Made by a program: the position numbers and the translations under genes
Shown: positions 1 to 9,484 of the stretch, piece after piece
Layout: every line of letters starts with the position of its first letter
Numbering within the stretch: position 1 is the first letter of the stretch
The notes under the pieces: generated by a model
The model's database searches: none
What the model was told of the DNA's origin: nothing
Seen by the model: only the letters and a program-made list of their open reading frames with translations
Assembly (NCBI RefSeq): GCF_037027445.1
Contig: NZ_JBANDL010000002.1
Coordinates: 1,426,001-1,490,000 of the forward strand
Direction of reading: 5' to 3'
Source: Lysobacter firmicutimachus
GTDB taxonomy: Bacteria; Pseudomonadota; Gammaproteobacteria; Xanthomonadales; Xanthomonadaceae
DNA length: 64,000 bases

Positions 1-1277
1 ACCGCACGCTCGCCGACTGGCTGTCCCACATCGAACGCATCCACCCCAAGTCCATCGACATGGGCCTGGACCGCATCCGCGAAGTCGCCCAGCGGATGCG
101 CCTGGGCCGGCCCGGGCGCCGGGTGATCACCGTCGGCGGCACCAACGGCAAGGGCTCGACCGTGGCCTTCATCGAGGCCATGGCCCGCGCCGCCGGCTGG
201 ACGGTCGGCGCCTACACCTCGCCGCACCTGCTGGCCTACAACGAGCGCATCCGCATCGACGGGCGCGACGCCGCCGACGCCGACATCGTCGCCGCGTTCG
301 AGGCCATCGAGGCCGCGCGCGGCGAGACCGCGCTGACCTATTTCGAATACGGCACCCTGGCGGCGCTGTGGTCGTTCGAGCGCGCCGGGCTGGACCTGGC
401 GATCCTCGAAGTCGGCCTGGGCGGGCGCCTGGACGCGACCAATCTGGTCGACGCCGACGTCGCCGTGATCACCACCGTCGATCTCGACCACCAGGACTAC
501 CTCGGCCACGACCGCGAAAGCATCGGCTTCGAGAAGGCCGGCATCGCCCGCGCCTGGAAGCCGTTGGTGCTGGGCGACGACGACCCGCCGTCGAGCGTGC
601 TGCGCCATGCCTATGTCATCGGCGCTTCGGCGGTGCGCGCCGGCTGCGACTTCTTCTTCGCGCCGACGCCGCCCGAGCCCGGTCAGCCGCCGCAGTGGCG
701 CTGGCGCGAGGTCGGTTTCGGCGTCGACCTGCCGATGCCGGCGCTGGCCGCGCCGGTGCAGATGCGCAACGCCGCGGTCGCGATCGCCGCACTGCGCGCG
801 CTGGGCAAGGCGCCGAACCGGCAGCAACTGGCCGAGGGCGTGGCCGCGGCGCGGGTGCCGGGGCGCTTGCAGCGCTTCGAGCGCGACGGGGTCGAGATCG
901 TGGTCGACGTCGGCCACAACCCGCAGGCCGCGCGCGAGCTGGCCGCCTGGCTGACCGCGCAGCCGGCCGCCGGCCGCACCCAGGCGGTGTTCGCCGCGCT
1001 GGCCGACAAGGACGCGCCCGGCGTGGTCGCGGCCCTGGCCGAGCGCATCGACGCCTGGCATCTGGCCGGTCTGGGAGATGCCGGCGCGCGCGGACAGAGC
1101 GCGCAAGCGCTGGTCGAACGCCTGCGCGGCAGCGCCGCCGGCACCGGCACGGCGCATGCGGACGTGGACGCGGCCCTGGCCGCGGCGCGCACCGATGCAC
1201 GCCCGGGCGACCGCATCCTGGTGCTGGGTTCGTTCCACACCGCGGCCGCGGCCCTGGCCTGGCTCGGCGCGCACTGA
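1..1277 (+). CDS. folC: Dihydrofolate/folylpolyglutamate synthase, 5' end missing
   Basis: Cytoplasmic ATP-dependent ligase that adds glutamate to dihydropteroate and extends folate polyglutamate tails. The window edge cuts the gene: the frame is already open at base 3 (RTLADWLSHIERIHP...), so the Met encoded at 60 is internal and the true start lies upstream. Counted from that Met, the P-loop GTNGKGST is at about residues 27-34. It is followed by the TSPHL segment, the GLGGRLDATN block and an HQDYLG segment, all hallmarks of the Mur-ligase-type FolC fold. About 424 residues are visible, near full family length, so only a few N-terminal codons are missing. It heads the folC-SPOR-cvpA-purF order known from many gammaproteobacteria. 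Confidence 0.96.
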   Translation, partial: RTLADWLSHIERIHPKSIDMGLDRIREVAQRMRLGRPGRRVITVGGTNGKGSTVAFIEAMARAAGWTVGAYTSPHLLAYNERIRIDGRDAADADIVAAFEAIEAARGETALTYFEYGTLAALWSFERAGLDLAILEVGLGGRLDATNLVDADVAVITTVDLDHQDYLGHDRESIGFEKAGIARAWKPLVLGDDDPPSSVLRHAYVIGASAVRAGCDFFFAPTPPEPGQPPQWRWREVGFGVDLPMPALAAPVQMRNAAVAIAALRALGKAPNRQQLAEGVAAARVPGRLQRFERDGVEIVVDVGHNPQAARELAAWLTAQPAAGRTQAVFAALADKDAPGVVAALAERIDAWHLAGLGDAGARGQSAQALVERLRGSAAGTGTAHADVDAALAAARTDARPGDRILVLGSFHTAAAALAWLGAH

Positions 1278-1370
1278 GCCGGGACGGCCGCAGGGCCGTG
1301 CCGAGTCGGGCGTTTCTGAATGCATCGCGCCGGCGCGCGTCCGAACCCCGGCCGGCGCCGCCGACGGGGG

Positions 1371-1376
1371 TATAAT
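1371..1376 (+). promoter_or_regulatory. Candidate -10 box before the SPOR-domain gene
   Basis: A perfect TATAAT sits 37 bases ahead of the ATG at 1413 in an otherwise GC-rich folC-SPOR intergenic stretch of 135 bases. No convincing -35 element is visible at the expected spacing, so this is a motif-only call. Confidence 0.35.
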
Positions 1377-1412
1377 TCGCGCCGGTAACCGGTCCGCGAG
1401 CATCCCATAGCG

Positions 1413-2528
1413 ATGGAACCTGCCCTGAAACAGCGATTGATCGGTGCGATGGTGTTGGTCGCACTGGCGGTGATCTTCCTGCCCATGCTGATCAAGGGGC
1501 CCGCGCCTGAAAGCGGCGCGTCCGACGTTCCGCTGTCCCTGCCCGACGCGCCCAAGGGCGACACCGAAACCCGCGAGCTGCCGTTGGTGACTCCGGGCGA
1601 CGCGCCGCAAGGCGGCGTGGTCGGCCTGGACGGCGCCGCGCCGGCCGGCGACAGCCAGACCCTGCCGACGGTCGATACCGCGGCGCAGAACCAGGGCATG
1701 CATCCGGCCGCGACCGCGGGCGGCAACTACGCGGTCAGCTTCGGCAGCTACGCCAGCGCCGGCGACGCCGACAAGGTGATCGCCGCGCTGCGCGCCGCGC
1801 GCCTGCCGGGTTATCAGGAAACCGCATTGGGCGCCGGCGGGCGCACCGTGCACCGGGTCCGGATCGGGCCGTTCGCGACCCAGGCCGACGCCGAGGCCGC
1901 GCGCCTGGGCTCGACCAAGGTCCGCAACGACGTCAACGCCAAGGTGGTGGTGCTCGACGCCGACGCCGCCGAACCGGCCGGCGCCGCGCCGGTCGCGACC
2001 GCGCCGGCGGTCAGCGCGCCGCAACCCCTGGCCGACAGCCCGCCGGCCAAGCCCGCGCCGCTGCCGGCGGAAACGGCCAAGCCCGTGGCCGCCAAGCCTG
2101 TTCCGGCCCAGCCCCAACCCGTCAAGCCCGAACCGGCCAAGCCGGTGGCGAGCAAGCCTGCGGAAACCAAGCCGGCGTCCAAGCCGGCCGAAACCAAGCC
2201 GGCCGAAACCAAACCCGTCGCCGAGGCCAAGCCGGTGCCGGCCAAGCCCGCCGACGCCGCCAAGCCGGCGCCCAAGCCGGCCGCGTCCGGCACCGGCTTC
2301 GCCGTCCAGCTCGGCGCCTTCGGCAATGTGGAAGAAGCCAACAAGCTGCGCGATCGCGCGCGCGCCGCCGGCTTCAGCGCCTTCGTCGAACAGGTCCGTA
2401 CCGACAAGGGCACGCTCAACCGCGTGCGCCTCGGTCCGGTGGTCAATCGCGCCGACGCCGACAAGCTCAAGGCCCAGGTCGCGGGCAAGCTGGGCGTCGG
2501 CGACGCGCTGGTCAAGCCGCACCCGTAA
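1413..2528 (+). CDS. DedD-like inner-membrane protein with two SPOR domains
   Basis: 371-residue protein placed, as DedD is in many proteobacteria, between folC and cvpA. One N-terminal membrane helix (about residues 8-28) anchors it in the inner membrane with the rest in the periplasm. A first SPOR-like repeat spans about 105-184 (YAVSFGSYAS... RVRIGPFA). It is followed by a long linker of PAKP/ETKPA repeats (about 185-290) and a canonical SPOR domain at 293-371 (FAVQLGAFGN... RVRLGPV). SPOR domains bind denuded septal peptidoglycan, so a role at the division site is expected. E. coli DedD has one SPOR domain, so the tandem arrangement is unusual. Its exact division role here is inferred. 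Confidence 0.85.
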   Translation: MEPALKQRLIGAMVLVALAVIFLPMLIKGPAPESGASDVPLSLPDAPKGDTETRELPLVTPGDAPQGGVVGLDGAAPAGDSQTLPTVDTAAQNQGMHPAATAGGNYAVSFGSYASAGDADKVIAALRAARLPGYQETALGAGGRTVHRVRIGPFATQADAEAARLGSTKVRNDVNAKVVVLDADAAEPAGAAPVATAPAVSAPQPLADSPPAKPAPLPAETAKPVAAKPVPAQPQPVKPEPAKPVASKPAETKPASKPAETKPAETKPVAEAKPVPAKPADAAKPAPKPAASGTGFAVQLGAFGNVEEANKLRDRARAAGFSAFVEQVRTDKGTLNRVRLGPVVNRADADKLKAQVAGKLGVGDALVKPHP

Positions 2529-2660
2529 GCCAACGGGCGACGGCGCAGCAATCAGGGGCCGGCGCAGGGCGCGCCGGCGCAACGCGCATCGTGGACGCGC
2601 TTCGAGGCGGGGGATCGCCATGATCGAGGTCGCGCCGATGCGCAGAGGGAGCGGCACGCT

Positions 2661-3464
2661 ATGACGGCATTGGATTGGGGTTTGGCGTTGATCGTCGGCT
2701 TGTCGGCCTTGCTCGGCCTGGCCCGCGGACTGATCGGCGTGGCGGCCTCGCTGGCGGCCTGGCTGCTGGCGGGGGTGGCCGCGGTCGTGTTCGGCGGCGA
2801 CGTCGGCCGCAGCCTCGGCGACGGCCAGGTCGGCTGGGGCGAATACCTCGGCGGTTATGCGCTGTGCTTCGTCGTGGTCTGGGTGGGCGTGGGTCTGATC
2901 GGCTGGGTCGTGCGCCGGATCGCGCATTCCTATGGTCTGTCGGAGATGGACCGATTGCTGGGCCTGGCGTTGGGCGCGGTGCGCGGAGTGATCTTCGCCT
3001 GCGCCTTGCTGGTGTTCCTGGGCATGACCACGCTGCCGCGCGAACGCGCCTGGCGCGAGTCGGGCCTGGCCGCGGTGCTGATGCCGGGCGCCGAACTGAT
3101 GCGCAGCGCCTTGCCGGAGGCGATGGCGCGCAAGGTCGACCTGGAGGGCCGCGGTACCTCATTGCAGGCCTCGGTGCAGGAACAGGCCGAAGGCCTGGAA
3201 AAGGAGTTGAAAGGCCGCCTGCCGAAAGGATTGCCGGATGCGCTCGGCGACCCGGCGGCGACTGCGGCCGGCAAGCCCCAGGGCGGAGCGCTGCCGCAGG
3301 CCTTGCCGGAAGATCTGGGCGGGCTGTCGCAGGCCTTGCCTGCAGCGGTGCGCGACCTCATACCGGGGGCGAACCGCGGCGCGGACCGCGCGCAAACGGG
3401 ACGGGTCGAAGGCGATCCGGCCCAGGTCGATTCGGAACGGCGCGACGACAAGCAGGTGCAGTAA
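2661..3464 (+). CDS. cvpA: CvpA family membrane protein
   Basis: 267-residue inner-membrane protein of the CvpA family, which lies next to purF in many proteobacteria and was named for its need in colicin V export. The start [19 protein letters not shown] and four hydrophobic segments within the first ~125 residues match the family. The remaining ~100 residues form a charged, Gln/Leu/Pro-rich tail with a [16 protein letters not shown] stretch, longer than the roughly 160-residue E. coli protein. The biochemical role is unknown; envelope homeostasis functions have been proposed. It sits 236 bases before purF and is probably co-transcribed with it. Confidence 0.85.
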   Translation: MTALDWGLALIVGLSALLGLARGLIGVAASLAAWLLAGVAAVVFGGDVGRSLGDGQVGWGEYLGGYALCFVVVWVGVGLIGWVVRRIAHSYGLSEMDRLLGLALGAVRGVIFACALLVFLGMTTLPRERAWRESGLAAVLMPGAELMRSALPEAMARKVDLEGRGTSLQASVQEQAEGLEKELKGRLPKGLPDALGDPAATAAGKPQGGALPQALPEDLGGLSQALPAAVRDLIPGANRGADRAQTGRVEGDPAQVDSERRDDKQVQ

Positions 3465-3700
3465 CGGCCGCGCGCATCGGCGCAGCGGCCGGCGGACGAC
3501 GGACCGGGACGACGGCAAGGCGAAACACGGCGGATGGCGCGGCACGGCGCCGGGCGGAGCGCGAACGGGCGCAGCGTGGAATCGCGACGGGGACGGCCCC
3601 GGCGCAAGGCAACACGATCGAAGCAAGACTTTCTTTCATCGCGGCGGTGCCGTCGACCGGCGCCGCGCAGACACCAGACTCTCAGCAGGATTCAAGCGCT

Positions 3701-5170
3701 ATGTGCGGCATTCTCGGAATCGTCGGCAACACGGATGTCGCCGCCCAGCTCTACGACGGCTTGACGGTGCTGCAGCACCGCGGCCAGGACGCGGCCGGCA
3801 TCGCCACCGCCGACGGCAGCCGCCTGCGCGTGCACAAGGGCAACGGCCTGGTCAGCGATGTGTTCGACGAAGCCTCGATGCGCCTGCTCGAAGGCCGGGT
3901 CGGCATCGGCCACTGCCGCTACCCGACCGCCGGCAGCGAAGGCTCGGACGAGGCGCAGCCGTTCTACGTCAACTCGCCGTTCGGCATCGCCCTGGCCCAC
4001 AACGGCAACCTGATCAACACCGATACCCTGCGCCGCGAGGTGTTCGAGCAGGACCGCCGCAACGTCAACACCGAGTCCGACTCGGAAGTGCTGCTCAACG
4101 TGTTCGCCCACGAACTCGACCGCCAGCGCGCGCTGACGGCCGAGGCGGCCTTCGCCGCCATCGAGGGCGTGCACCGCCGCTGCATCGGCGGCTATGCGGT
4201 GGTCGCGACCGTGCTCGGCCTGGGCCTGGTCGCGTTCCGCGACCCGCACGGCATCCGCCCGCTGGTGCTGGGCAAGCGCAACGTCGGCGGCCAGGACGAA
4301 TACGCGGTCGCTTCCGAATCGGTCGCGCTGGACCTGCTCGGCTTCGAGCGCGTGCGCGACGTGCGCCCGGGCGAAGGCATCGTGGTGACGCCGCGCGGCG
4401 AGCTGTTCGCGCACCAGTGCGCCGAGCCGCGCAAGCACACGCCGTGCATCTTCGAGTACGTGTACTTCGCCCGTCCCGATTCGATGATGGACGACGTCTC
4501 GGTGCACAAGGCGCGCATGCGCATGGGCCAGACCCTGGGCGAGAAGATTCTGCGCCTGCGTCCGGACCACGACATCGACGTGGTGATCCCGATCCCCGAC
4601 ACCTCGCGCGATTCGGCGCTGGAGATCGCCAACACCCTCGGGGTGAAGTACCGCGAGGGCTTCATCAAGAACCGCTACGTCGGCCGCACCTTCATCATGC
4701 CGGGGCAGGGCGAGCGGGCGAAATCGGTGCGGCGCAAGCTCAACCCGATTCCGCTGGAGTTCCGCAACCGGGTGGTGCTGCTGGTCGACGACTCGATCGT
4801 GCGCGGCACCACCTCGCGCCAGATCGTGCAGATGGCGCGCGACGCCGGCGCGCGCAAGGTCTACCTGGCCTCGGCCGCGCCGCCGGTGCGCTACCCCAAC
4901 GTCTACGGCATCGACATGCCCTCGGCCGAGGAACTGGTCGCGCACGGCCGCAGCGACGAAGACGTGCAGACCTTGCTCGGCTGCGACTGGCTGATCTACC
5001 AGGACCTCAGCGACCTGGAGCAGGCGGTGTCCGGGCCCAAGCACCGGATCGAGCATTTCGATTCGTCCTGCTTCAACGGCGACTACGTCACCGGCATCGA
5101 GCCGGGCTATTTCGAGCGCATCCAGCAGCTGCGTTCGGACGACGCCAAGAAAAGCCGCCGCGCTTCGTAA
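3701..5170 (+). CDS. purF: Amidophosphoribosyltransferase
   Basis: First committed enzyme of purine synthesis: PRPP plus glutamine gives 5-phosphoribosylamine. The protein is 489 residues, close to the usual ~500. The start was chosen at 3701 because MCGILGIVG puts the catalytic Cys at position 2, to be exposed after Met removal as in class II glutamine amidotransferases; an AGCAGGA ribosome site lies 10 bases upstream. The open frame extends far upstream to 2675 but that part is a shadow of cvpA. The phosphoribosyltransferase PRPP loop [14 protein letters not shown] is at about residues 359-373. The HNGNL segment of the glutaminase domain is also present. Confidence 0.97.
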   Translation: MCGILGIVGNTDVAAQLYDGLTVLQHRGQDAAGIATADGSRLRVHKGNGLVSDVFDEASMRLLEGRVGIGHCRYPTAGSEGSDEAQPFYVNSPFGIALAHNGNLINTDTLRREVFEQDRRNVNTESDSEVLLNVFAHELDRQRALTAEAAFAAIEGVHRRCIGGYAVVATVLGLGLVAFRDPHGIRPLVLGKRNVGGQDEYAVASESVALDLLGFERVRDVRPGEGIVVTPRGELFAHQCAEPRKHTPCIFEYVYFARPDSMMDDVSVHKARMRMGQTLGEKILRLRPDHDIDVVIPIPDTSRDSALEIANTLGVKYREGFIKNRYVGRTFIMPGQGERAKSVRRKLNPIPLEFRNRVVLLVDDSIVRGTTSRQIVQMARDAGARKVYLASAAPPVRYPNVYGIDMPSAEELVAHGRSDEDVQTLLGCDWLIYQDLSDLEQAVSGPKHRIEHFDSSCFNGDYVTGIEPGYFERIQQLRSDDAKKSRRAS

Positions 5171-5192
5171 GCGCGGCCTGGACGGACCCGGC

Positions 5193-5996
5193 ATGGACTT
5201 GTTCGACGCCGCCCGCGCCTGCCTCGACGCGGATACGCCCGAAGCCAAGGTCGAGCTGAGCTTCGCCTATGCGGCGGCGTTCGAACGCGGCGAACTGGCG
5301 ATTCCCGCCGATGCGCCGCCGCCGCAGCCGATCCGCATGCCGGGCCGGCCGCCGCGGCCGGCGCTGGTGCACCCGCGCGAACTGCCCAAGCGCGGCTTCG
5401 GCACCGCCGAGGGCCGCGCCGCCTTCATCCACGCCATCGCCCATATCGAGTTCAACGCCATCGACCTGGGTTGGGACGCGGTCTACCGTTTCCGCGGCCT
5501 GCCGGCGCAGTTCTACGCCGACTGGGTCGGGGTGGCCCAGGACGAAGCGCGCCACTTCGGCCTGCTGCGCGCGCGCCTGCGCGAGCTGGGCTACGACTAC
5601 GGCGATTTCGACGCCCACAACGGCCTGTGGGAAATGGCCGAAAAAACCGCCCACGACGGCCTGGCGCGAATGGCGCTGGTGCCGCGCGTGCTGGAGGCGC
5701 GTGGGCTCGACGTCACGCCGGGGATGATCGTCAAGCTGCGCTCGCTCGGCGACACCGACACGGTGGCGATCCTGGAAACCATCCTGCGCGAGGAAGTCGC
5801 CCACGTCGCCGCCGGTTCGCGCTGGTTCCGCTGGTACTGCGAGCGCGCCGGAGTCGATCCCAATCCGCGCTTCCGCGAACTGCTGGCCGAGTACGCCCGC
5901 GCCGTGCTGTACGGGCCGTTCAATTTGGAAGCGCGCAGCGCCGCCGGTTTCGACGAGGAAGAGCTGCGCATGCTCGAGGCCTTCGTCGAGCGCTGA
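5193..5996 (+). CDS. DUF455 family ferritin-like protein
   Basis: 267-residue soluble protein of the DUF455 ferritin-like group, which folds as a four-helix bundle likely to hold a di-metal centre. Candidate metal ligands are visible in HIEFNAI (E86), the DEARHF motif (E118 and H121) and a later REEVAHV segment. The family is related in fold to the tRNA hydroxylase MiaE, but its substrate is not established. It starts 22 bases after purF and could be read from the same transcript. No signal peptide is present, so it should be cytoplasmic. Confidence 0.82.
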   Translation: MDLFDAARACLDADTPEAKVELSFAYAAAFERGELAIPADAPPPQPIRMPGRPPRPALVHPRELPKRGFGTAEGRAAFIHAIAHIEFNAIDLGWDAVYRFRGLPAQFYADWVGVAQDEARHFGLLRARLRELGYDYGDFDAHNGLWEMAEKTAHDGLARMALVPRVLEARGLDVTPGMIVKLRSLGDTDTVAILETILREEVAHVAAGSRWFRWYCERAGVDPNPRFRELLAEYARAVLYGPFNLEARSAAGFDEEELRMLEAFVER

Positions 5997-6094
5997 TTCC
6001 GCGCTGCGCCGCAGCAGCCGGCGGGCAGGCCGGGACAAGCCAGCCGCCCGATGATGTGCCATCGTCGCGGTTCCGCACCAGGGAGAGGTAGGGG

Positions 6095-8530
6095 ATGAAG
6101 CGATCCATCGCACTGGCCGCGCTGTGGGCGGCGAGCGCGGCCGCCGCGCCGCCGGCGCTGACCGGCGAGGACTATGCCCGCGCCGAAAAGCTGCTCGACT
6201 ACCGCCTGCGCGGCACGATCAAGAACGCCCGCATCGAGCCGCAATGGCTGGCCGACGGCCGCTTCTGGTACCGCTGCGACGGCGAGCAAGGGCCGGAGTA
6301 CGTGCTGGTCGACCCGGCCGCGCGCGGCCGCCAACCGCTGTTCGACCCGCCGCGCCTGCACGCGGCGATGCGCGCCGTCGTGCCGGCGGCCGCGGCGCCG
6401 CAACCGCTGGCGGTCGAAGCCGACGGCGATGCCCTGCGCCTGCGCCTGCGCGGCGACGGCGAGCGCGAACTGGACTGCGAGCTGCGCGAGTATCGTTGCC
6501 AAGCCATGCCGGCGCGCAGCGATCCCTTGGCCCTGGTCTCGCCCGACGGCGCCCGCGCGGTGTTCGTGCGCGATCACAACCTGTGGCTGCGCGACCTGCG
6601 CAGCGGCGCCGAGCGCGCGCTGACCCGCGACGGCGAGCCGCACTATGGCTACGGTACGCTGCCCGACTTCGCCCTGCGCGCGGTGCCCAGCCGACAAGGC
6701 CGCTGGCGCGCGCCGCCGTTCGCGCTGCGCTGGTCGCCGGACGGCCGGCGCCTGTTCGGCACCCGCTTCGACGAACGCCGCGTCCAGCCCTATCCGATGG
6801 TGGCGATGGCGCCGGCCGACGGATTCCGGCCCAAGGTCTACGATGTGCGCCTGAGCCTGCTGGGCGACGCCGAGAGCGTGCGCGACGAATGGTACGCGGT
6901 CGATGTCGACAGCGCCGCGGCCGACGGCGCTGCGGTGCGGCGGATCGCGATTCCGCTCGGCTGGAACAACGTCGCCGAAGCCGACGTGCTCGGCTGGTCC
7001 GGCGATGGCCGCCGCGCCTACGCGGCGATCGCCCGCTACGACCGTCCGGCGCGGATGCGCCTGGTCGAGGTCGACCTCGACCGAGGCGTGCTGCGCGAGG
7101 TGCTGGAAGAGCGTTCCGACACCCGCATCCAGCTCAACGACTACCTCTACAGTCGTCCGGCGGTGCGCATACTGGCGGCGCGCAATCGGGCGGTGTGGTT
7201 CTCCGAGCGCGACGGTTGGGGCCATCTGTACCTGGTCGATCTCGGCGACGGCCGGGTGCTGCGCCGGCTGACCCGCGGCGATTGGCTGGTGCGCGATCTG
7301 GTCGGGGTCGACGAGGCGCGCGGCGAGTTGTACTTCACCGCCGGCGGACGCGAGCCGGGCGATCCCTATCAGCGCCGGCTGTACCGAGCGAGCCTGGACG
7401 GCGGCGAGCCGGTGCTGCTGACGCCGGAAGCGGCCGACCACGCGGTCGACCCCGGCGCCAGCGCGATCCTCGGCGGCGCGCCGAAGCAATGGCTGTCGCC
7501 GAACGGCGACTACGTGGTCGACAGCTATTCGACGCTGGACGCGCCGCCGCGCGCCGTGCTGCGCTCGACCCGCGACGGCGCGGTGGTGATGGAACTCGAA
7601 CGCGCCGACGCCTCGGTCGCCTACGCCGCCGGCTGGCGCCCGCCGCAACGGGTGCGGCTGAAGGCGGCCGACGGGCGCAGCGACATCTACGCGACCGTGT
7701 TCCTGCCGCCGGGCTATTCGGCCGACGACGCGCAGCCGAAGCAGTATCCGATCATCGACGGCTTCTACGGCGGCCCGCAGATCACCAATGCCCCGGTCGC
7801 CCTGGCCGATGCGGTCGCGGCGACCAACCCGGTCTCGCGCGCCAGCCTCGCCGCACTCGGGTTCGTCGTCGTCACCATCGACGCGCGCGGCACGCCGGGG
7901 CGCGCGCAGGCCTTCCACGACGCCAGCTTCGGCCCGTTCGCCGATCCGCAGATCGACGACCATGTCGCCGCGATCCGGCAACTCGCCGAGCGTTATCCCG
8001 GCCTCGACCTCGATCGGGTCGGCGTCTACGGCCATTCCTTCGGCGGCTATGCCTCGACCCGCGCGATCCTGCGCCGCCCCGAGTTCTACCGCGTCGCGGT
8101 GTCCTCGGCCGGCAGCCACAACTACCAGGGCATGTACGGCGGCGGCGTGCACGGCCTGGAGCGCCTGCTCGCTGGCCCGCCGGTGTACGGCGAGTCCGGC
8201 CCGCGCCGGCCCGCGCCCGACGCGGTGCCCGACAACTACCGCGCGCTCGACAACGCCAGCCTCGCCGACCGGCTGCGCGGCAAGCTGCTCTTGGTCTACG
8301 GCGACCTGGACGAGAACGCGTTGCCGGCGACCACGGTGCAGTTGACCGCAGCGCTGATCCGCGCCGACAAGGATTTCGATCTGCTTTACCTGCCGAACCA
8401 GGACCACGAATTGTTCCGCAACGACGCCTATTACACCCGGCGCATGTGGGACTACTTCGTGCGTCACTTGATGGGCAGCGAACCGCCCCGCGACTACCGC
8501 CTGCAGCAGCCGGCGAAACCGGGACTATGA
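6095..8530 (+). CDS. Secreted DPP IV-like prolyl oligopeptidase (S9B)
   Basis: 811-residue serine peptidase with an N-terminal signal peptide (MKRSIALAALWAASAAAA), so exported to the periplasm or outside. The middle is a beta-propeller typical of dipeptidyl-peptidase IV, and the C-terminal third is the alpha/beta-hydrolase. The nucleophile is Ser648 in YGHSFGGY, with Asp739 (YGDLDEN) and His771 (NQDHELF) completing the triad. The family releases X-Pro or X-Ala dipeptides from peptide N-termini; secreted proteolysis suits a predatory or lytic bacterium. An AGGGAGAGGTAGGGG stretch precedes the ATG. Its stop codon overlaps the start of the next, low-GC gene. Confidence 0.9.
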   Translation: MKRSIALAALWAASAAAAPPALTGEDYARAEKLLDYRLRGTIKNARIEPQWLADGRFWYRCDGEQGPEYVLVDPAARGRQPLFDPPRLHAAMRAVVPAAAAPQPLAVEADGDALRLRLRGDGERELDCELREYRCQAMPARSDPLALVSPDGARAVFVRDHNLWLRDLRSGAERALTRDGEPHYGYGTLPDFALRAVPSRQGRWRAPPFALRWSPDGRRLFGTRFDERRVQPYPMVAMAPADGFRPKVYDVRLSLLGDAESVRDEWYAVDVDSAAADGAAVRRIAIPLGWNNVAEADVLGWSGDGRRAYAAIARYDRPARMRLVEVDLDRGVLREVLEERSDTRIQLNDYLYSRPAVRILAARNRAVWFSERDGWGHLYLVDLGDGRVLRRLTRGDWLVRDLVGVDEARGELYFTAGGREPGDPYQRRLYRASLDGGEPVLLTPEAADHAVDPGASAILGGAPKQWLSPNGDYVVDSYSTLDAPPRAVLRSTRDGAVVMELERADASVAYAAGWRPPQRVRLKAADGRSDIYATVFLPPGYSADDAQPKQYPIIDGFYGGPQITNAPVALADAVAATNPVSRASLAALGFVVVTIDARGTPGRAQAFHDASFGPFADPQIDDHVAAIRQLAERYPGLDLDRVGVYGHSFGGYASTRAILRRPEFYRVAVSSAGSHNYQGMYGGGVHGLERLLAGPPVYGESGPRRPAPDAVPDNYRALDNASLADRLRGKLLLVYGDLDENALPATTVQLTAALIRADKDFDLLYLPNQDHELFRNDAYYTRRMWDYFVRHLMGSEPPRDYRLQQPAKPGL

Positions 8531-8742
8531 GTACGCTAAGAATGGTCTCGTGGCAAAGAGGGCTTCAAGTTGTCTCGTTGATCAAAGATGTTCGAGATTT
8601 TTCTACGAGATCGTTGGCGTCGGCAAAAGAAGAGGTCGAAAGGCTGCTTGATGGTCATTCGGTCGTTCTTCATTTTTCAACCGACGAAAAGAAAGACGAA
8701 TTCAAAAAAAGAGCAGAGCGTCTGGGGGTGGTTTTCGAATAA
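8527..8742 (+). CDS. Small protein resembling the L7/L12 C-terminal domain
   Basis: 71-residue protein starting at an ATG that overlaps the peptidase stop (ATGA). The pattern VVSLIKDVRDFSTRSLASAKEEVERL, broken here as VVSLIKDVRD then LASAKEEVERL, followed by a Lys-rich helix and a final LGVVF strand matches the beta-alpha-alpha-beta plan of the ribosomal bL12 C-terminal domain (compare its LKEAKDLVE helix and final short strand). It lacks the bL12 N-terminal dimerisation and hinge parts, so it is not the ribosomal protein itself. Base composition is clearly lower in GC than the peptidase gene before it, marking the left edge of the island. Function unknown. Confidence 0.6.
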   Translation: MSTLRMVSWQRGLQVVSLIKDVRDFSTRSLASAKEEVERLLDGHSVVLHFSTDEKKDEFKKRAERLGVVFE

Positions 8743-8822
8743 GAGCTGAGGCTCGACGACCTAATGCGAGTGCCTAAGCTGGGCTCGCGATTCGGGAGGG
8801 CGACGGGGCGAAGGGTCGTCAG

Positions 8823-9431
8823 ATGAAACATGCGGCATTTGATAGGAATGCGCTGCTCAAGAAGCTGGCGCGATTGGATCGATGGCGGAAACTCGGATTC
8901 GGCATCCTATGCTGTGACAGGCTCATGCCCAACTATCAAAACTTCCAGCAAGACGCCGAGTGGGGCGATGTGCTGTTTCTGTGCCGCGCGCTGGAACTGG
9001 CCCGATCCGATCTCGGTGGTATCGGAAGTGATGCGAATTTAGTACGGCGGTTGATGACCGAATGCGAACAATTGGCGCCGAGCTCGGAGGATTTCACTGC
9101 GCTGCGGACTGCTTCGGCCCAGGATGCCTGTTTCGCTGTTTGCAGCCTGCTCGAGCACCTCGTCGATGGAGGAGCGGAGCGCATTGTTACGATTGCGACT
9201 TATGCTACGGATTCGGTGGATCTCTATGTCCAGGAGACCGAGGGCATGGATCCCGACGATGCAAGGCTTGAAGCCGGAATTCTCGAACATCCGCTCATGC
9301 AACAGGAGTTGGATCGCCAGCACTGCGATCTTGAACTCGTGTCGCGCTCGGCCCTGAGTCGTGCCGATCTCGCTCGCGCGATTTCTACCGATTCTTCAGG
9401 CAGTAGGGGGGGCCTTGAGCTGCCAGGTTGA
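8823..9431 (+). CDS. DUF416 (YjaG-like) family protein
   Basis: 202-residue soluble protein. The order of conserved features agrees with E. coli YjaG/DUF416: a leading LARLDRWRKLGFGILCCDRL segment in the place of YjaG LERLESWQHVTFMACLCERM, then PNYQNF, a GD...RALELA helix, the ELAPSSEDF-like PSSEDF block and an AQDACFAV helix. The family is all-helical and has no established function. It sits inside a lower-GC cluster of small genes together with a SUKH-type protein, so an immunity-like role is possible but inferred. The last ~20 residues (Ser/Gly-rich) look poorly conserved. Confidence 0.7.
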   Translation: MKHAAFDRNALLKKLARLDRWRKLGFGILCCDRLMPNYQNFQQDAEWGDVLFLCRALELARSDLGGIGSDANLVRRLMTECEQLAPSSEDFTALRTASAQDACFAVCSLLEHLVDGGAERIVTIATYATDSVDLYVQETEGMDPDDARLEAGILEHPLMQQELDRQHCDLELVSRSALSRADLARAISTDSSGSRGGLELPG

Positions 9432-9484
9432 CGCTCCATCTTGAGGGGTAGGGCTCGATTCTTTAGTCGCACGCAGTCGGTGAT

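Noticed and set aside
2675..3700. N-terminal extension of the purF frame by 342 codons
   Set aside because: PurF needs the Cys directly after the initiator Met; the extension is the shadow of cvpA plus the intergenic gap.
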